Position numbers and translations under genes: made by a program. Below the pieces are notes generated by a model. The model was not told where the DNA came from and searched no databases. It saw nothing but the letters and a program-made list of their open reading frames with translations. DNA of 64,000 bases from the NCBI RefSeq assembly GCF_030814695.1, contig NZ_JAUSVL010000001.1:3260227-3324226 (forward strand), read 5' to 3'. This stretch comes from Oligosphaera ethanolica. Its GTDB lineage: Bacteria > Verrucomicrobiota > Lentisphaeria > Oligosphaerales > Oligosphaeraceae. This document shows, one piece after another, positions 57,301 to 64,000 of this stretch (its first letter is position 1; every line of letters starts with the position of its first letter).

Positions 57301-57991
57301 CGCCGGCGGTGGCGTGGCCGCCCTCCTCGGCAAATCTGGTTCGCCGCTGCTCTTGAACGCCAGCATCTATTCCAATGACGGCTTTTTCACCCCTAGCTAC
57401 GATCCGGAACACTCGCGTGAACTGCAGTGCTTCGGAACCTCAAAAAACAATATCGAAGCTGGTATGGCACTCACCAATAACGTCGAGGAGCTGGCACTGC
57501 GCTTCTCGGGCGAACTGAAACGAAACGACAGCAAGCAGGGTTTCTCGGCACTGCCAAAAGTCGCCTACGCAGTGGAGTACCGCCTGGACGACTCACCCCG
57601 AATCCGCTTCAATGCGTCGGTGACTCCCCAGCCGCGACCAGAACGCCGCGGATCGCTCGTCTGGGAATGCCCACTGGCACGCGACATTACCGACATCGAC
57701 ATACAAACAACCTCCGGCAGCCAGCGCTTCACTATCGCCACCCAAAAGGACGACGAGCAATTCTGGACCACCACCCGCGATGCCCTGGCCGACGTCAGGT
57801 CACTCACTTTCATCCACCGCGATGGCCAGCAACGCTGGACCATCACCAATATCGACCACCGCCAAATCGCCTCACTGAGTCTGTTCCGCGACCAACGCGG
57901 TAACACGGCCTTCCGAGTCGCATTTTTCGCCGCCGAAGTCTGCGACCAACTGACTACTCGCAGCTTCGCCTGCGACCTCGTCGTGGAATAA
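54317..57991 (+). CDS. Secreted GH13-like alpha-glucanase with large C-terminal extension
   Basis: 1224 residues from the ATG at 54317 (MQKQLLKRTLLVIFVLFGL), a signal peptide ending near GKGA. An N-terminal beta-rich region (about 25-270) precedes a GH13 barrel (about 275-620): DLIPHG for region I, GWRVDCARYSP with the nucleophile Asp, ILLGETST with the acid/base Glu, CENHDNAPA with the third Asp. Region I lacks the usual Asn-His order but keeps His. The remaining ~600 residues, after a Pro-rich linker near 650, are beta-rich and unassigned. It probably acts on an alpha-glucan outside the cytoplasm. No operon partner on the same side. Confidence 0.8.
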   Translation: MQKQLLKRTLLVIFVLFGLSGKGATMQLQNEHLTLHFDAQTGILADITTAAGTRITPRPSCQYNIQAKDNSWLFSPVELPFKVEKHSLTTFAGGQELTMVMSCPGWQLEVFCRLFAGEKIFSRRVAWTRLDDVPVDITIFRFALEGLVVGQAAECSVIYPSYWPPQDFPLVGSQTRRYTTPGRNHIPGAILYNSALRCGIGVSMQTTKSDYAIYTDTGDGVANVQTDFNIRACMQKGDRLDSGEELVTLVEDSPLNDALASLGRAWTLNGFTCRTRPQWTGGAVLYSAFVQGTTASRWVDIGGFDNFRQVVLPHLKSIGVDILWFNPFNTGRYGVYSYYDFEDGIGSEDDLAALCADAQKLGIRVLMDLIPHGPKPKHPYGEKLLAEHPEWFSRDADGAPKIWWGSYALDYASPGWQNEMMTLATHFISRCGIDGWRVDCARYSPDNERPTDGRIPSQSGTEGAITLMKRVHQAMEQTKPESILLGETSTVSHLSQMEYIYDTIIGGYVFPQLSRSTPEEWVPQLKLYLDRDEAALPVDYALGLMRYCENHDNAPAIRRYGSGHRDALLATCFLLPGLPLISQDGDVGAGTLIRTLSAIRKRPEFARGKAVYLPTGSSDPAVLTFTRIVPEQFSAVAINFSGQVKQLELQLPPECQDRTLHMREIGSDALAICNGKTIRSELPPYATQVFAFAVPQPALPPAPDNKKPADIPTVDPDLVGQIIRTDFWTAQSVDGFLVSLVDATGRNVLHKMHMVSPAETVRDGKHVDYTQNITLQRVGRASDEVSEYIFEGAWPNGARLRSVYTTGDGSPDIRVRLEVTPAANGEQPALELTFGDDTDEWYVAALEGALRDSHSVRHPRGDEMALIEKDLWLRVVRITHLVQKSGMLWQADAQPLDPRHGQISVRKGDRWTGIRFSQEDQALLGDIFLRENGSLAQGLTLRLHPKGHVIEFTIRADDPPQVVPGITAGFGWDLKSDGSSHRFSNDHFQLRVNRHAGGGVAALLGKSGSPLLLNASIYSNDGFFTPSYDPEHSRELQCFGTSKNNIEAGMALTNNVEELALRFSGELKRNDSKQGFSALPKVAYAVEYRLDDSPRIRFNASVTPQPRPERRGSLVWECPLARDITDIDIQTTSGSQRFTIATQKDDEQFWTTTRDALADVRSLTFIHRDGQQRWTITNIDHRQIASLSLFRDQRGNTAFRVAFFAAEVCDQLTTRSFACDLVVE

Positions 57992-58212
57992 TCATAGGAG
58001 TTTTTTATCCGCGATAGTGGACGTACGTTGGGCCTCTTTCTGGTGCAGTGGGACGCGATGTGCCCGGCCAATGCGGCGCCCTCCGGGCGCAATTTTAAGT
58101 TGCTGTCACAACCCTGGTTGCGGCGCCCTTCGGGCGCCTCACCAGGGGTTATGCATGGTCCGGCCCTCCGGGCTGAACTTGGCCGATCTGTCTGATCGAC
58201 TGTTTTTTATCG

Positions 58213-58300
58213 CGGACGGATCGGACGGATCGGACGGATCGGACGGATCGGACGGATCCGGTTGATTGATCGGTCTGATCTGTCTGATCGGTCGGATCCG
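58213..58300 (+). repeat. 9-bp array (CGGACGGAT) x5 with inverted-type units TGATCNGTC x3
   Basis: Five exact CGGACGGAT units (58213-58257) are followed by TGATCGGTC, TGATCTGTC, TGATCGGTC. The second set is nearly the reverse complement of the first, so the whole can fold into an imperfect hairpin. Confidence 0.85.
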
Positions 58301-58431
58301 GCTGCAAAAACCTGCCGCAAAACGTGGTTCCCTGGAGTCCCAGGCGTCGGCCATCAGTCCCCTGAGTCCAATGTGTCATTCCCCATGGTCCCTAGCGTCC
58401 CCACAGTCCAATCCATGGGATCATGCCGTAT

Positions 58432-58587
58432 GAGTCGTGAGTCCTCGCCCCAGCGCTGCCACTAATCAGTCCCACCGGTCCCGGGCGTCCCTGCGGTCCC
58501 GGCCATGGGTCGTGAGACGTGAGTCGTGAGTCCTCGCCCCAGCGCTGCCACTAATCAGTCCCGCCGGTCCCGGGCGTCCCTGCGGTC
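58432..58587 (+). repeat. 67-bp direct duplication
   Basis: 58432-58498 and 58521-58587 are 67 bases each and differ at one position (CCCACCGG against CCCGCCGG), separated by 22 bases. The first half also resembles 1620-1640. Confidence 0.9.
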
Positions 58588-58810
58588 AGTCATTGTTACC
58601 AGCCATTCCTGCGGCCTTTGGCTTTCAGCGCTTCTGCCGCTTCGCGGCTAGGGATACCGGTGGCGCGGGAGTGGCTTGCTGGCAGACATTGACGGGGTAA
58701 AGTGACACAGCGAAACGACTGTGGCGATCGCCGACAGACGTGGCCCGTAACGGGAATGGTCTTGGTGCCCAAAGCCTGGTAGAGCATGGATTGTACGGAG
58801 AGTGGACAGT

Positions 58811-60679
58811 ATGCAAAAAACTCAGCGCCGTTATTTTGGCTATCGGTCTTTTGAGCCGGAATATGAGACGATGCGGCAAATGCGTTCGATCGGCATCAAG
58901 ACCTTTACCTTCATGGTGTCGAACAACACCAACTTCATGGGGGCGCCATACACAAAATATCAGCCCACGTGGATATGGGAGCGCGAATATGACTTTTCGT
59001 TGTTCGATAAGAACATCGCAGACCTCATCCATGCCGTTGGCAGCGATGCCAATCTGATTTGCTTCGTGGATCTGAACCCTCCGGCATGGTGGCTGCGGAG
59101 AGGGCCGAACAGGTTCGATACGTTTACCGAGTTCGGGAGAGTGATGTCGCTGCAAGCCTGGCGTGAAGACGTCGCGCATTATCTGCAGGCGCTACTGGGG
59201 CACGCGGTGGAACAATATCCGAATGTGATCAAGGCGTTCTGCCTTGGTGGCGGCAAGACGACCGAATGGTTCGATGATTCCAAGGGAACTGAAAGCGTAT
59301 CGCGACTTGAGGCATTCAAGAAGTACATGACAAGACAGAATCTTCCCGTCCCTGATGACATCCCCGGATATTCGTTGCGGTATTCAGGTATTGATGAAAG
59401 CAATCGTCTTCTGCGTACTCCCGAAAAGAATGCCTCGGCGTTGAATTACTGGAAATTCACCTCTGCTGAGTCTGCTGATACCCTTGAGTTTCTGATTAAA
59501 AAGGCTCGGGAAGTGCTGCCGGCAGAAATCGCGTTGAGTCTCTGTTATGGCTACATTTTTGAGCTGTGGCCCAATTGTCAGGCATCATGGTCGCAACTGG
59601 AATATGAACGGCTTTTCAGCCTGCCAGAAATTGACTTTGGTCTTGAGCCCATATCCTACAGTGCTGAAGAGCGTGGCATGGGTGGTTCGCCGTTGAGCAT
59701 GATACCCATGCAGACGCTGAAAGTGCGCGGGAAATATATACTCAATTCGATTGACACCACGACGTACACCAGTCGCTTCCCGGCAGCGCCCAGCAAGAAA
59801 GGCGGGAGCGTGGCAATATGCGGGCGTAAAGTCGAATGGAACAACGCGCAGGAAGTCGCCGCCGGAATAAAGCGTGAAATGGCCTACAATCTCATCAACG
59901 GCTGCTCCACTTGGTATTTCGATATGTGGGGCGGCTGGTGGAATTCTGAAACCGCAATGGACACGCTGGGAAAAGCGGCGAGGATATGGGACAGCGAAAG
60001 CCCGGTAGTCGCCGATGATGTGTTCGAGACGCTTTTGATCGTTGATCCGCAGAATATGTACTACATCAATGATGCGCACCCGAGCGCTACCATGTTCGTC
60101 AATCCAATCAGGAAGGCCCTTGCCCAGGCTGGTGCGCCATTTACTACCGCATCATGCAACGATCTGTCCCGTATGGCGCTGGACAAGTACAAGCTTTTGA
60201 TATTCTGCCATCCCTTTGACTTGGATGGTGATAAGATGGCACTGCTCAAACGCGCTATATCTGGTAAAACGGTCATGTGGATTTATGGACCAGGGATCAT
60301 AAAAGATGGCACGTGGTCGCCGGATAATGTCAAGACCATCTGCGGCGTGGACTTCAAAACTCCCGGTGTAACAACTGTGCGTATGAGCGACTATCATTCG
60401 ATCTATGTGTATGAAAGCGACAAGCTCACGGAAAAGGATATGCGCGCAGCAATGAAAACGGCGGGTGTCCACTGTTGGTGTGAAAAATCCGTTCCAGTCT
60501 ATGCGAACAGCCGGCTGCTTGCTGTTCATACCGGGGTAGCGCAGGAACTGACTATCAGGCTGCCGAAAACGTACCGCAAAATCACCGAGCTCTATTCGTT
60601 GCGAGAATTTACCAACAGTGACAGCATACACATAACAAGCGACATCTGCGATACCTTCCTGTTCCGACTGGAAGATTGA
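58811..60679 (+). CDS. GH42-like glycoside hydrolase (beta-galactosidase trimerisation type)
   Basis: 622 residues from the ATG at 58811, without a signal peptide. The N-terminal two-thirds fit a TIM barrel of the GH42/GH-A clan type (FGYRSFEPEYETMRQMRSIGIKTFTFMVSN, in pieces; YPNVIKAFCLGGGKTTEWFDD; LINGCSTWYFDMWGGWW). Residues about 420-545 resemble a trimerisation-like Rossmann domain (YKLLIFCHPFDLDGDKMALLKRA, VMWIYGPGIIKDG). The clan's catalytic Glu pair is not obvious by eye, although TEWFDD and the GLEPISYS segment offer candidates. GC content and codon use are lower than in flanking genes, suggesting transfer. Substrate unknown. Confidence 0.65.
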   Translation: MQKTQRRYFGYRSFEPEYETMRQMRSIGIKTFTFMVSNNTNFMGAPYTKYQPTWIWEREYDFSLFDKNIADLIHAVGSDANLICFVDLNPPAWWLRRGPNRFDTFTEFGRVMSLQAWREDVAHYLQALLGHAVEQYPNVIKAFCLGGGKTTEWFDDSKGTESVSRLEAFKKYMTRQNLPVPDDIPGYSLRYSGIDESNRLLRTPEKNASALNYWKFTSAESADTLEFLIKKAREVLPAEIALSLCYGYIFELWPNCQASWSQLEYERLFSLPEIDFGLEPISYSAEERGMGGSPLSMIPMQTLKVRGKYILNSIDTTTYTSRFPAAPSKKGGSVAICGRKVEWNNAQEVAAGIKREMAYNLINGCSTWYFDMWGGWWNSETAMDTLGKAARIWDSESPVVADDVFETLLIVDPQNMYYINDAHPSATMFVNPIRKALAQAGAPFTTASCNDLSRMALDKYKLLIFCHPFDLDGDKMALLKRAISGKTVMWIYGPGIIKDGTWSPDNVKTICGVDFKTPGVTTVRMSDYHSIYVYESDKLTEKDMRAAMKTAGVHCWCEKSVPVYANSRLLAVHTGVAQELTIRLPKTYRKITELYSLREFTNSDSIHITSDICDTFLFRLED

Positions 60680-61197
60680 TCTGAAGTGCCGCCGGGGCGG
60701 GGGATCCCGAAGGCGTGCGATGCTGTCGAGAGCAGGCGGGGGCAGTGGCGGGCAGTGGAATTTTGTCGGTGCGACTGGCGGTCGCCCCTTGCGGCGATGG
60801 TAGTTTTTTGTGGTTCGGTCAGTTTGATCGCCTATCTTTTTCGCGGACGGATCGGACGGATCGGACGGTCTGATTGCCTGTCTTTTTCGCGGACGGATCG
60901 GACGGATCGGACGGATCGGACGGATCCGTCTGTTTGATCAGTCTGATCAGTCTGATCAGTCTGATCCGTCTGATTCGTCCAATCAGTCAGTCGCTAGCCG
61001 TCGAATGCCGTTGGGTGGGGTATCTGTCTTGCAGACATTTGGGTGTGGTGCGGTGTAAAAACGTTGGTGGAGCGGGGCGCTTGAGCTGGGGTGGGTTATA
61101 GTTTGGGTTTGTCGTGGTGGCGACGCGATGGGTGTGTCTGTCGGGCAGTCGTCATATTCTGGCGTGGGTATCGGTGCGAATGGCGAAAGGACTGGCG
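60680..61197. other. Gap with second 9-bp array pair
   Basis: No gene. The repeat at 60844-60990 dominates. The remainder has no recognisable feature. Confidence 0.7.
60844..60990 (+). repeat. 9-bp array (CGGACGGAT) with inverted-type TGATCAGTC units
   Basis: Two-plus units at 60844-60868, a 21-base gap, four units at 60890-60925, then about five units of TGATCAGTC type to 60990. The lead-in TCTTTTTCG occurs before both direct sets (60836 and 60881). Same family as 58213-58300. Confidence 0.85.
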
Positions 61198-62400
61198 ATG
61201 AGCAAGAAACTGTCGTGGGTGCTGACGGATACGGCCAAGAGGGTCTATGTGGAAAATTGCACGCTTGGCGCGACGGCGCTGGGCATGGACAAAGACGGCG
61301 CCTGGACTATCACCAAGAGCCGCTTGCGTGGCGGGCTGTCGGATGGTGTGGACATCATCGAGGTCAACAATGGCCAGCTGAGTTTTACGATAGTGCCGAC
61401 GCGGGGCATGGGCCTGTGGCGCGGCAGTTGCGGTGGTCATGCCATCGGCTGGAATTCGCCGGCGCGGGACCTGGTCAATCCGGGCTTCATCAACACGCTG
61501 GAGCAGGGCGGCCTGGGCTGGCTGAAGGGCTTCAATGAGTGCATTGTGCGCTGTGGCCTCAACTCCAATGGCGCGCCCGGCATGGACACCGTGCTGGACA
61601 ACAACGGCAATCCCTCCGAGGTGATGCTGACCCTGCATGGCAATATCGCGAATATCCCGGCGAAATACGTCGAGGTGGAGGTGATACCGGGCACGCCCAC
61701 CGAGCTGGTCATTACTGGCGTGGTTGAGGAGTCGCGCTGTTTCTGTCCGCAGTACCGCATGGTCTGCCGTTACTCGACCTTCGTGGGCAGCAACAAAGTC
61801 AGCATTCGCGACGAAGTCAGCAATTTTGCCGACTGCCCGACGGAATTCCAGATGCTCTACCACTGCAATTTCGGCGAGCCGTTTTTGGAGGAAGGCGCGA
61901 AGATCGTCCTGCCGGCGGCCGAAGTCGCGCCGCGTGATCCGCGTGCTCAGGAGGACATTGATACGTGGGACAGCTATCGCGGTTATGAACCCGGTTATGT
62001 GGAGCAGGGCTACTATCTCGATGTCGCCGCGGATGCCCAGGGGCGGACGCTGTCCATGCTGAAGAATCGCGCGAGCACGCTTGGCGTAGTCATTCGCTGG
62101 GACAAGTCGCAGCTGCCGAGCTTCTGCCAGTGGAAGCACACCACCGGGGCCAGCGAGGGCTATGTCACCGGCATGGAGCCGTCCATAAACATGCCCAATC
62201 TGAAGAGTTTTGAGCGCCAGAAGGGCCGCGTGCTGACGCTGCAGCCCGGCCAGACCTACGCGATCGACCTGGCGATGGAAATCGCTGGCGATGCCAAGGC
62301 CGTGGCCGCTGTCGAAGCTGAAGTCGCCGCCATCATGGCCGGTCGCAAGACCACGGTGCAGCAGCAGCCCGTGGCCAAGTGGTCGCCCTGCGCGAACTGA
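61198..62400 (+). CDS. DUF4432 (aldose 1-epimerase-like) protein
   Basis: 400 residues from the ATG at 61198, with GAAAGG upstream. DUF4432 proteins have the galactose mutarotase fold. Features: SFTIVPTRGMGLWRGSCGG, LGWLKGFNECIVRCGLNSNG, MLYHCNFGEPFLEEGAKIVLP with the conserved His, PSFCQWKHTTGASEGYVTGMEPS (read in pieces) near the end. Sugar binding or epimerisation is likely. An MFS transporter gene follows 560 bases later on the same strand, after a MITE-like repeat, so the two may be unrelated in transcription. Confidence 0.85.
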   Translation: MSKKLSWVLTDTAKRVYVENCTLGATALGMDKDGAWTITKSRLRGGLSDGVDIIEVNNGQLSFTIVPTRGMGLWRGSCGGHAIGWNSPARDLVNPGFINTLEQGGLGWLKGFNECIVRCGLNSNGAPGMDTVLDNNGNPSEVMLTLHGNIANIPAKYVEVEVIPGTPTELVITGVVEESRCFCPQYRMVCRYSTFVGSNKVSIRDEVSNFADCPTEFQMLYHCNFGEPFLEEGAKIVLPAAEVAPRDPRAQEDIDTWDSYRGYEPGYVEQGYYLDVAADAQGRTLSMLKNRASTLGVVIRWDKSQLPSFCQWKHTTGASEGYVTGMEPSINMPNLKSFERQKGRVLTLQPGQTYAIDLAMEIAGDAKAVAAVEAEVAAIMAGRKTTVQQQPVAKWSPCAN

Positions 62401-62959
62401 GGTGCGCTGCAAAAGAGTGATAGTCATTGGCACTCGGCGGTGGCGACCGTCAGGCCGCTGCCGCCGCTCTGCCATGGAGCCATTCGTGTCTTTATTTGAT
62501 AATGTGCGAAATCTGGTGATAGAAAGAGAGACTTGACACAGTGTCTCTGAATCCTTTGCCTGCGCCATAGGCTACTGGGGGCCTTCCGTAATCAGTGCCT
62601 CATAGAGGCGCCACAGTTCCGATGTCTTGGATGCAAATTTTCTGTAATCGTTTTCGGGTTGAGTTTGTCAGGTATCCGGTAGTGCCCCTACGGGGCACGA
62701 TTGGCAGGAGAGCATTTTTCCCCAGGCTGAAGCCTGGGGTTAAGCATGGTTGAGCGCCTACGGCGCAAATTCATGCGCAACTGTTTGATAATCGGCCTAT
62801 TGTAAAAATCCTTTTCGCAAAAGAAGAGTTTCGGTTACCTTGGTACCAGGAATCACCGATTGGCAACTACCCGTTTCATCAGAAGATTTCGCATAGTACC
62901 TTTTATTCGTGTTTCTTCGTGTTCATTCGTGGTTTTTCTCTTTAATTTTGGACGCTGCC
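62401..62959. other. Gap before the MFS gene, mostly MITE copy 2
   Basis: The MITE-like element 62500-62895 fills most of it. The last 64 bases (TTTTATTCGTGTTTCTTCG...) are AT-rich and may hold the transporter promoter; no clear pair of boxes was seen. Confidence 0.6.
62500..62895. mobile_element. MITE-like repeat, copy 2
   Basis: 396 bp with inverted ends TAATGTGCGAAATCTGGTGA (left, 62500) and AGAAGATTTCGCATA (right, ending 62895). Interior hairpins CCCCAGGCT...AGCCTGGGG and CCCCTACGGGG, and GCGCAAATTCATGCGC, match copy 1. Confidence 0.7.
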
Positions 62960-64000
62960 ATGCCTGATGCCGAGCGCGCCGCTGCGATACGACGCAGCGA
63001 GCGGCGATTTTTTTTCGTGTACATGTCGTTGTTTGCGCCCTTTGCGGTATTGACGCCGTACATGCAGCAGCTGCTGCATTTTTATGGCTATCGCAAGGAC
63101 CAGATTGGCTACATACTTGGCGCGGTGGAGCTCATGGCGGTTTTGGCGCCGCCGGTGTGGGGGCTGTTGAGCGATCGCATCAAGCGGCCGCGGGCGGTGT
63201 TGGCTTTTACAGTGCTGATGTCCTTTCCGACCTTCTGCCTGCTCAGCGGCACCAATACGACGCTTGCGGCGATCGCCGTGGCGTTGCTCTTCGGTTTTTT
63301 CAATCGCCCGTCCATACCGCTGACGGACGGCCTGACCTTTAGTCGTTTCCGCCTGAGCGGTGCTGATTATGGCCATGTGCGCATTGGCGGCACCGTTGGT
63401 TTTGTGCTCTTCAGCCTGTTTTTTGAACGCGTGCTGCGCATCAGCCGGGACCAGGACGGCAGTCGCATCATCGCCATCCTGGGTGGCGCGCTGCTGCTGC
63501 AGTTTCTGATGGTCTTCGTGGTGCCGGCGCTGCCGAAGGCCAAGGCGGCCAAGGCGGACGGTGCGCCGCCGGCGACTGGCGAGGGCGAGGACAAGGTGTC
63601 GCCGGCGCCATCGGCGCCATTTGGCGAGCTCTTGCGGCTATGTTTGAAGCGCGGTTTTATTGCCTTTGTGTTCGCGGCTTTTTTGGCGCGCTTTGCGATG
63701 ATGAGCTACTACAGTTTTTTTACGCGCTATTTGAATGACGTGTACGACTTCAAGGCCGTCGGTTACATCTGGCTGCTCGGGTCGCTGTGTGAGATGCCGT
63801 TGATCTTTTGGAGTCGCCAGATCATGGCGCGTATTGGCGTGCGCAATCTTTTTGCGCTGGCGTTGCTGGGGACCGTTGTTCGCCTGCTGGGCTTCAGCTA
63901 TGAAAGCAGCCTGTGGGTGGTGATTGTCATGCAGCCATTGCACGCACTGACTTTCGGCGCCTACCACTGCGCGACCGTCACCTATGTGAGCAGCATCTTC
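62960..64000 (+). CDS. MFS transporter, 5' part (LacY/nucleoside-permease-like)
   Basis: 347 codons from the ATG at 62960 to the window edge, in one open frame; the gene continues beyond. Hydrophobic segments begin FFFVYMSLFAPFAVLTPY and recur about every 30 residues (LMAVLAPPVWGLLSD, VLAFTVLMSFPTFCLL, IAVALLFGFFNRP). The loop GLLSDRIKRPR after segment 2 is the MFS signature, and a charged Ala/Lys-rich loop of about 40 residues (KAKAAKADGAPP) divides the two halves. The early Y(x)KDQIGYILG matches the MFS_1_like/nucleoside symporter group. Substrate unknown; a sugar is plausible next to DUF4432 and GH genes. Confidence 0.8.
   Translation, partial: MPDAERAAAIRRSERRFFFVYMSLFAPFAVLTPYMQQLLHFYGYRKDQIGYILGAVELMAVLAPPVWGLLSDRIKRPRAVLAFTVLMSFPTFCLLSGTNTTLAAIAVALLFGFFNRPSIPLTDGLTFSRFRLSGADYGHVRIGGTVGFVLFSLFFERVLRISRDQDGSRIIAILGGALLLQFLMVFVVPALPKAKAAKADGAPPATGEGEDKVSPAPSAPFGELLRLCLKRGFIAFVFAAFLARFAMMSYYSFFTRYLNDVYDFKAVGYIWLLGSLCEMPLIFWSRQIMARIGVRNLFALALLGTVVRLLGFSYESSLWVVIVMQPLHALTFGAYHCATVTYVSSIF

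Larger units (their letters stand above)
57992..58810. other. Repeat-rich gap before the GH42-like gene
   Basis: Contains GCGCCC(T/C)TCGGGCGC hairpins near 58077 and 58122, a 9-bp array (58213-58257) with inverted partner, a GTCC-period tract (58330-58430) homologous to 1511-1610, and a 67-bp duplication (58432-58498 and 58521-58587). No gene is supported. Confidence 0.7.

Overview
The window is a chromosomal segment of a GC-rich bacterium. I infer the PVC superphylum, most likely a Lentisphaerota-type anaerobe. The reasons are a Minf_1886-family gene next to a HIT gene, a GTP-type PEP carboxykinase, large secreted and cytoplasmic glycoside hydrolases, and long intergenic stretches full of structured dispersed repeats. 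No rRNA or tRNA gene was seen. No marker fixes the species.

Layout. 1-750: end of a HigB-like toxin and its XRE antitoxin. 1741-4110 (minus): acyl-CoA synthetase family enzyme with an XRE-cupin regulator. 4509-10662 (minus): DeoR regulator, E2, E3 and a fused E1 alpha-beta, a complete 2-oxoacid dehydrogenase operon ending in a strong terminator. 11131-11772 (plus): rpsD. 11867-13110 (minus): a four-helix-bundle/zinc-ribbon gene whose leader is a perfect 42 x 10-bp repeat array with its own promoter-like sequence. 13143-19457 (minus): nucleoside hydrolase, GH2 beta-galactosidase, asparagine synthetase. 19485-30123 (minus): a housekeeping run of yceD, rpmF, plsX, fabD, fabG, acpP, fabF, a PgpH-like HD protein, ybeY, a CorC-like protein, a cupin and a Nudix hydrolase. 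30749-37716 (plus): pckG, NYN-LOTUS protein, M15-like peptidase, FKBP, folD, RsmB-like methyltransferase. 38080-39947: an insertion sequence carrying a HARE-HTH gene and a DDE transposase. 40163-41308 (minus): EpmB/KamA-like radical SAM enzyme. 41486-49459 (plus): tig, clpP, clpX, amidase, HIT, Minf_1886, an unknown gene, ylqF. 49759-53420 (minus): methyltransferase-EpmA fusion and a homocysteine methyltransferase/MetF fusion. 54317-64000 (plus): GH13 enzyme, GH42-like protein, DUF4432 protein and the start of an MFS transporter, an accessory carbohydrate region.

How it works together. The fab/plsX/acpP cluster feeds phospholipid synthesis beside ribosomal genes. The E1-E2-E3 operon makes acyl-CoA from 2-oxoacids. 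EpmA and EpmB homologues 9 kb apart point to beta-lysylation of EF-P, with a methyltransferase domain fused to the ligase. Gaps between operons hold three kinds of repeat: tandem arrays of 9-bp units with a GGAC/GTCC core, a hairpin element with compensatory changes between copies, and MITE-like elements with inverted ends.

The best candidate for an undescribed system is the promoter, 42-decamer array and four-helix-bundle/zinc-ribbon gene at 11867-13110. Its protein has the fold type of the S23/Avd group, yet no reverse transcriptase is nearby. This is inference from layout; no function is demonstrated by sequence alone.
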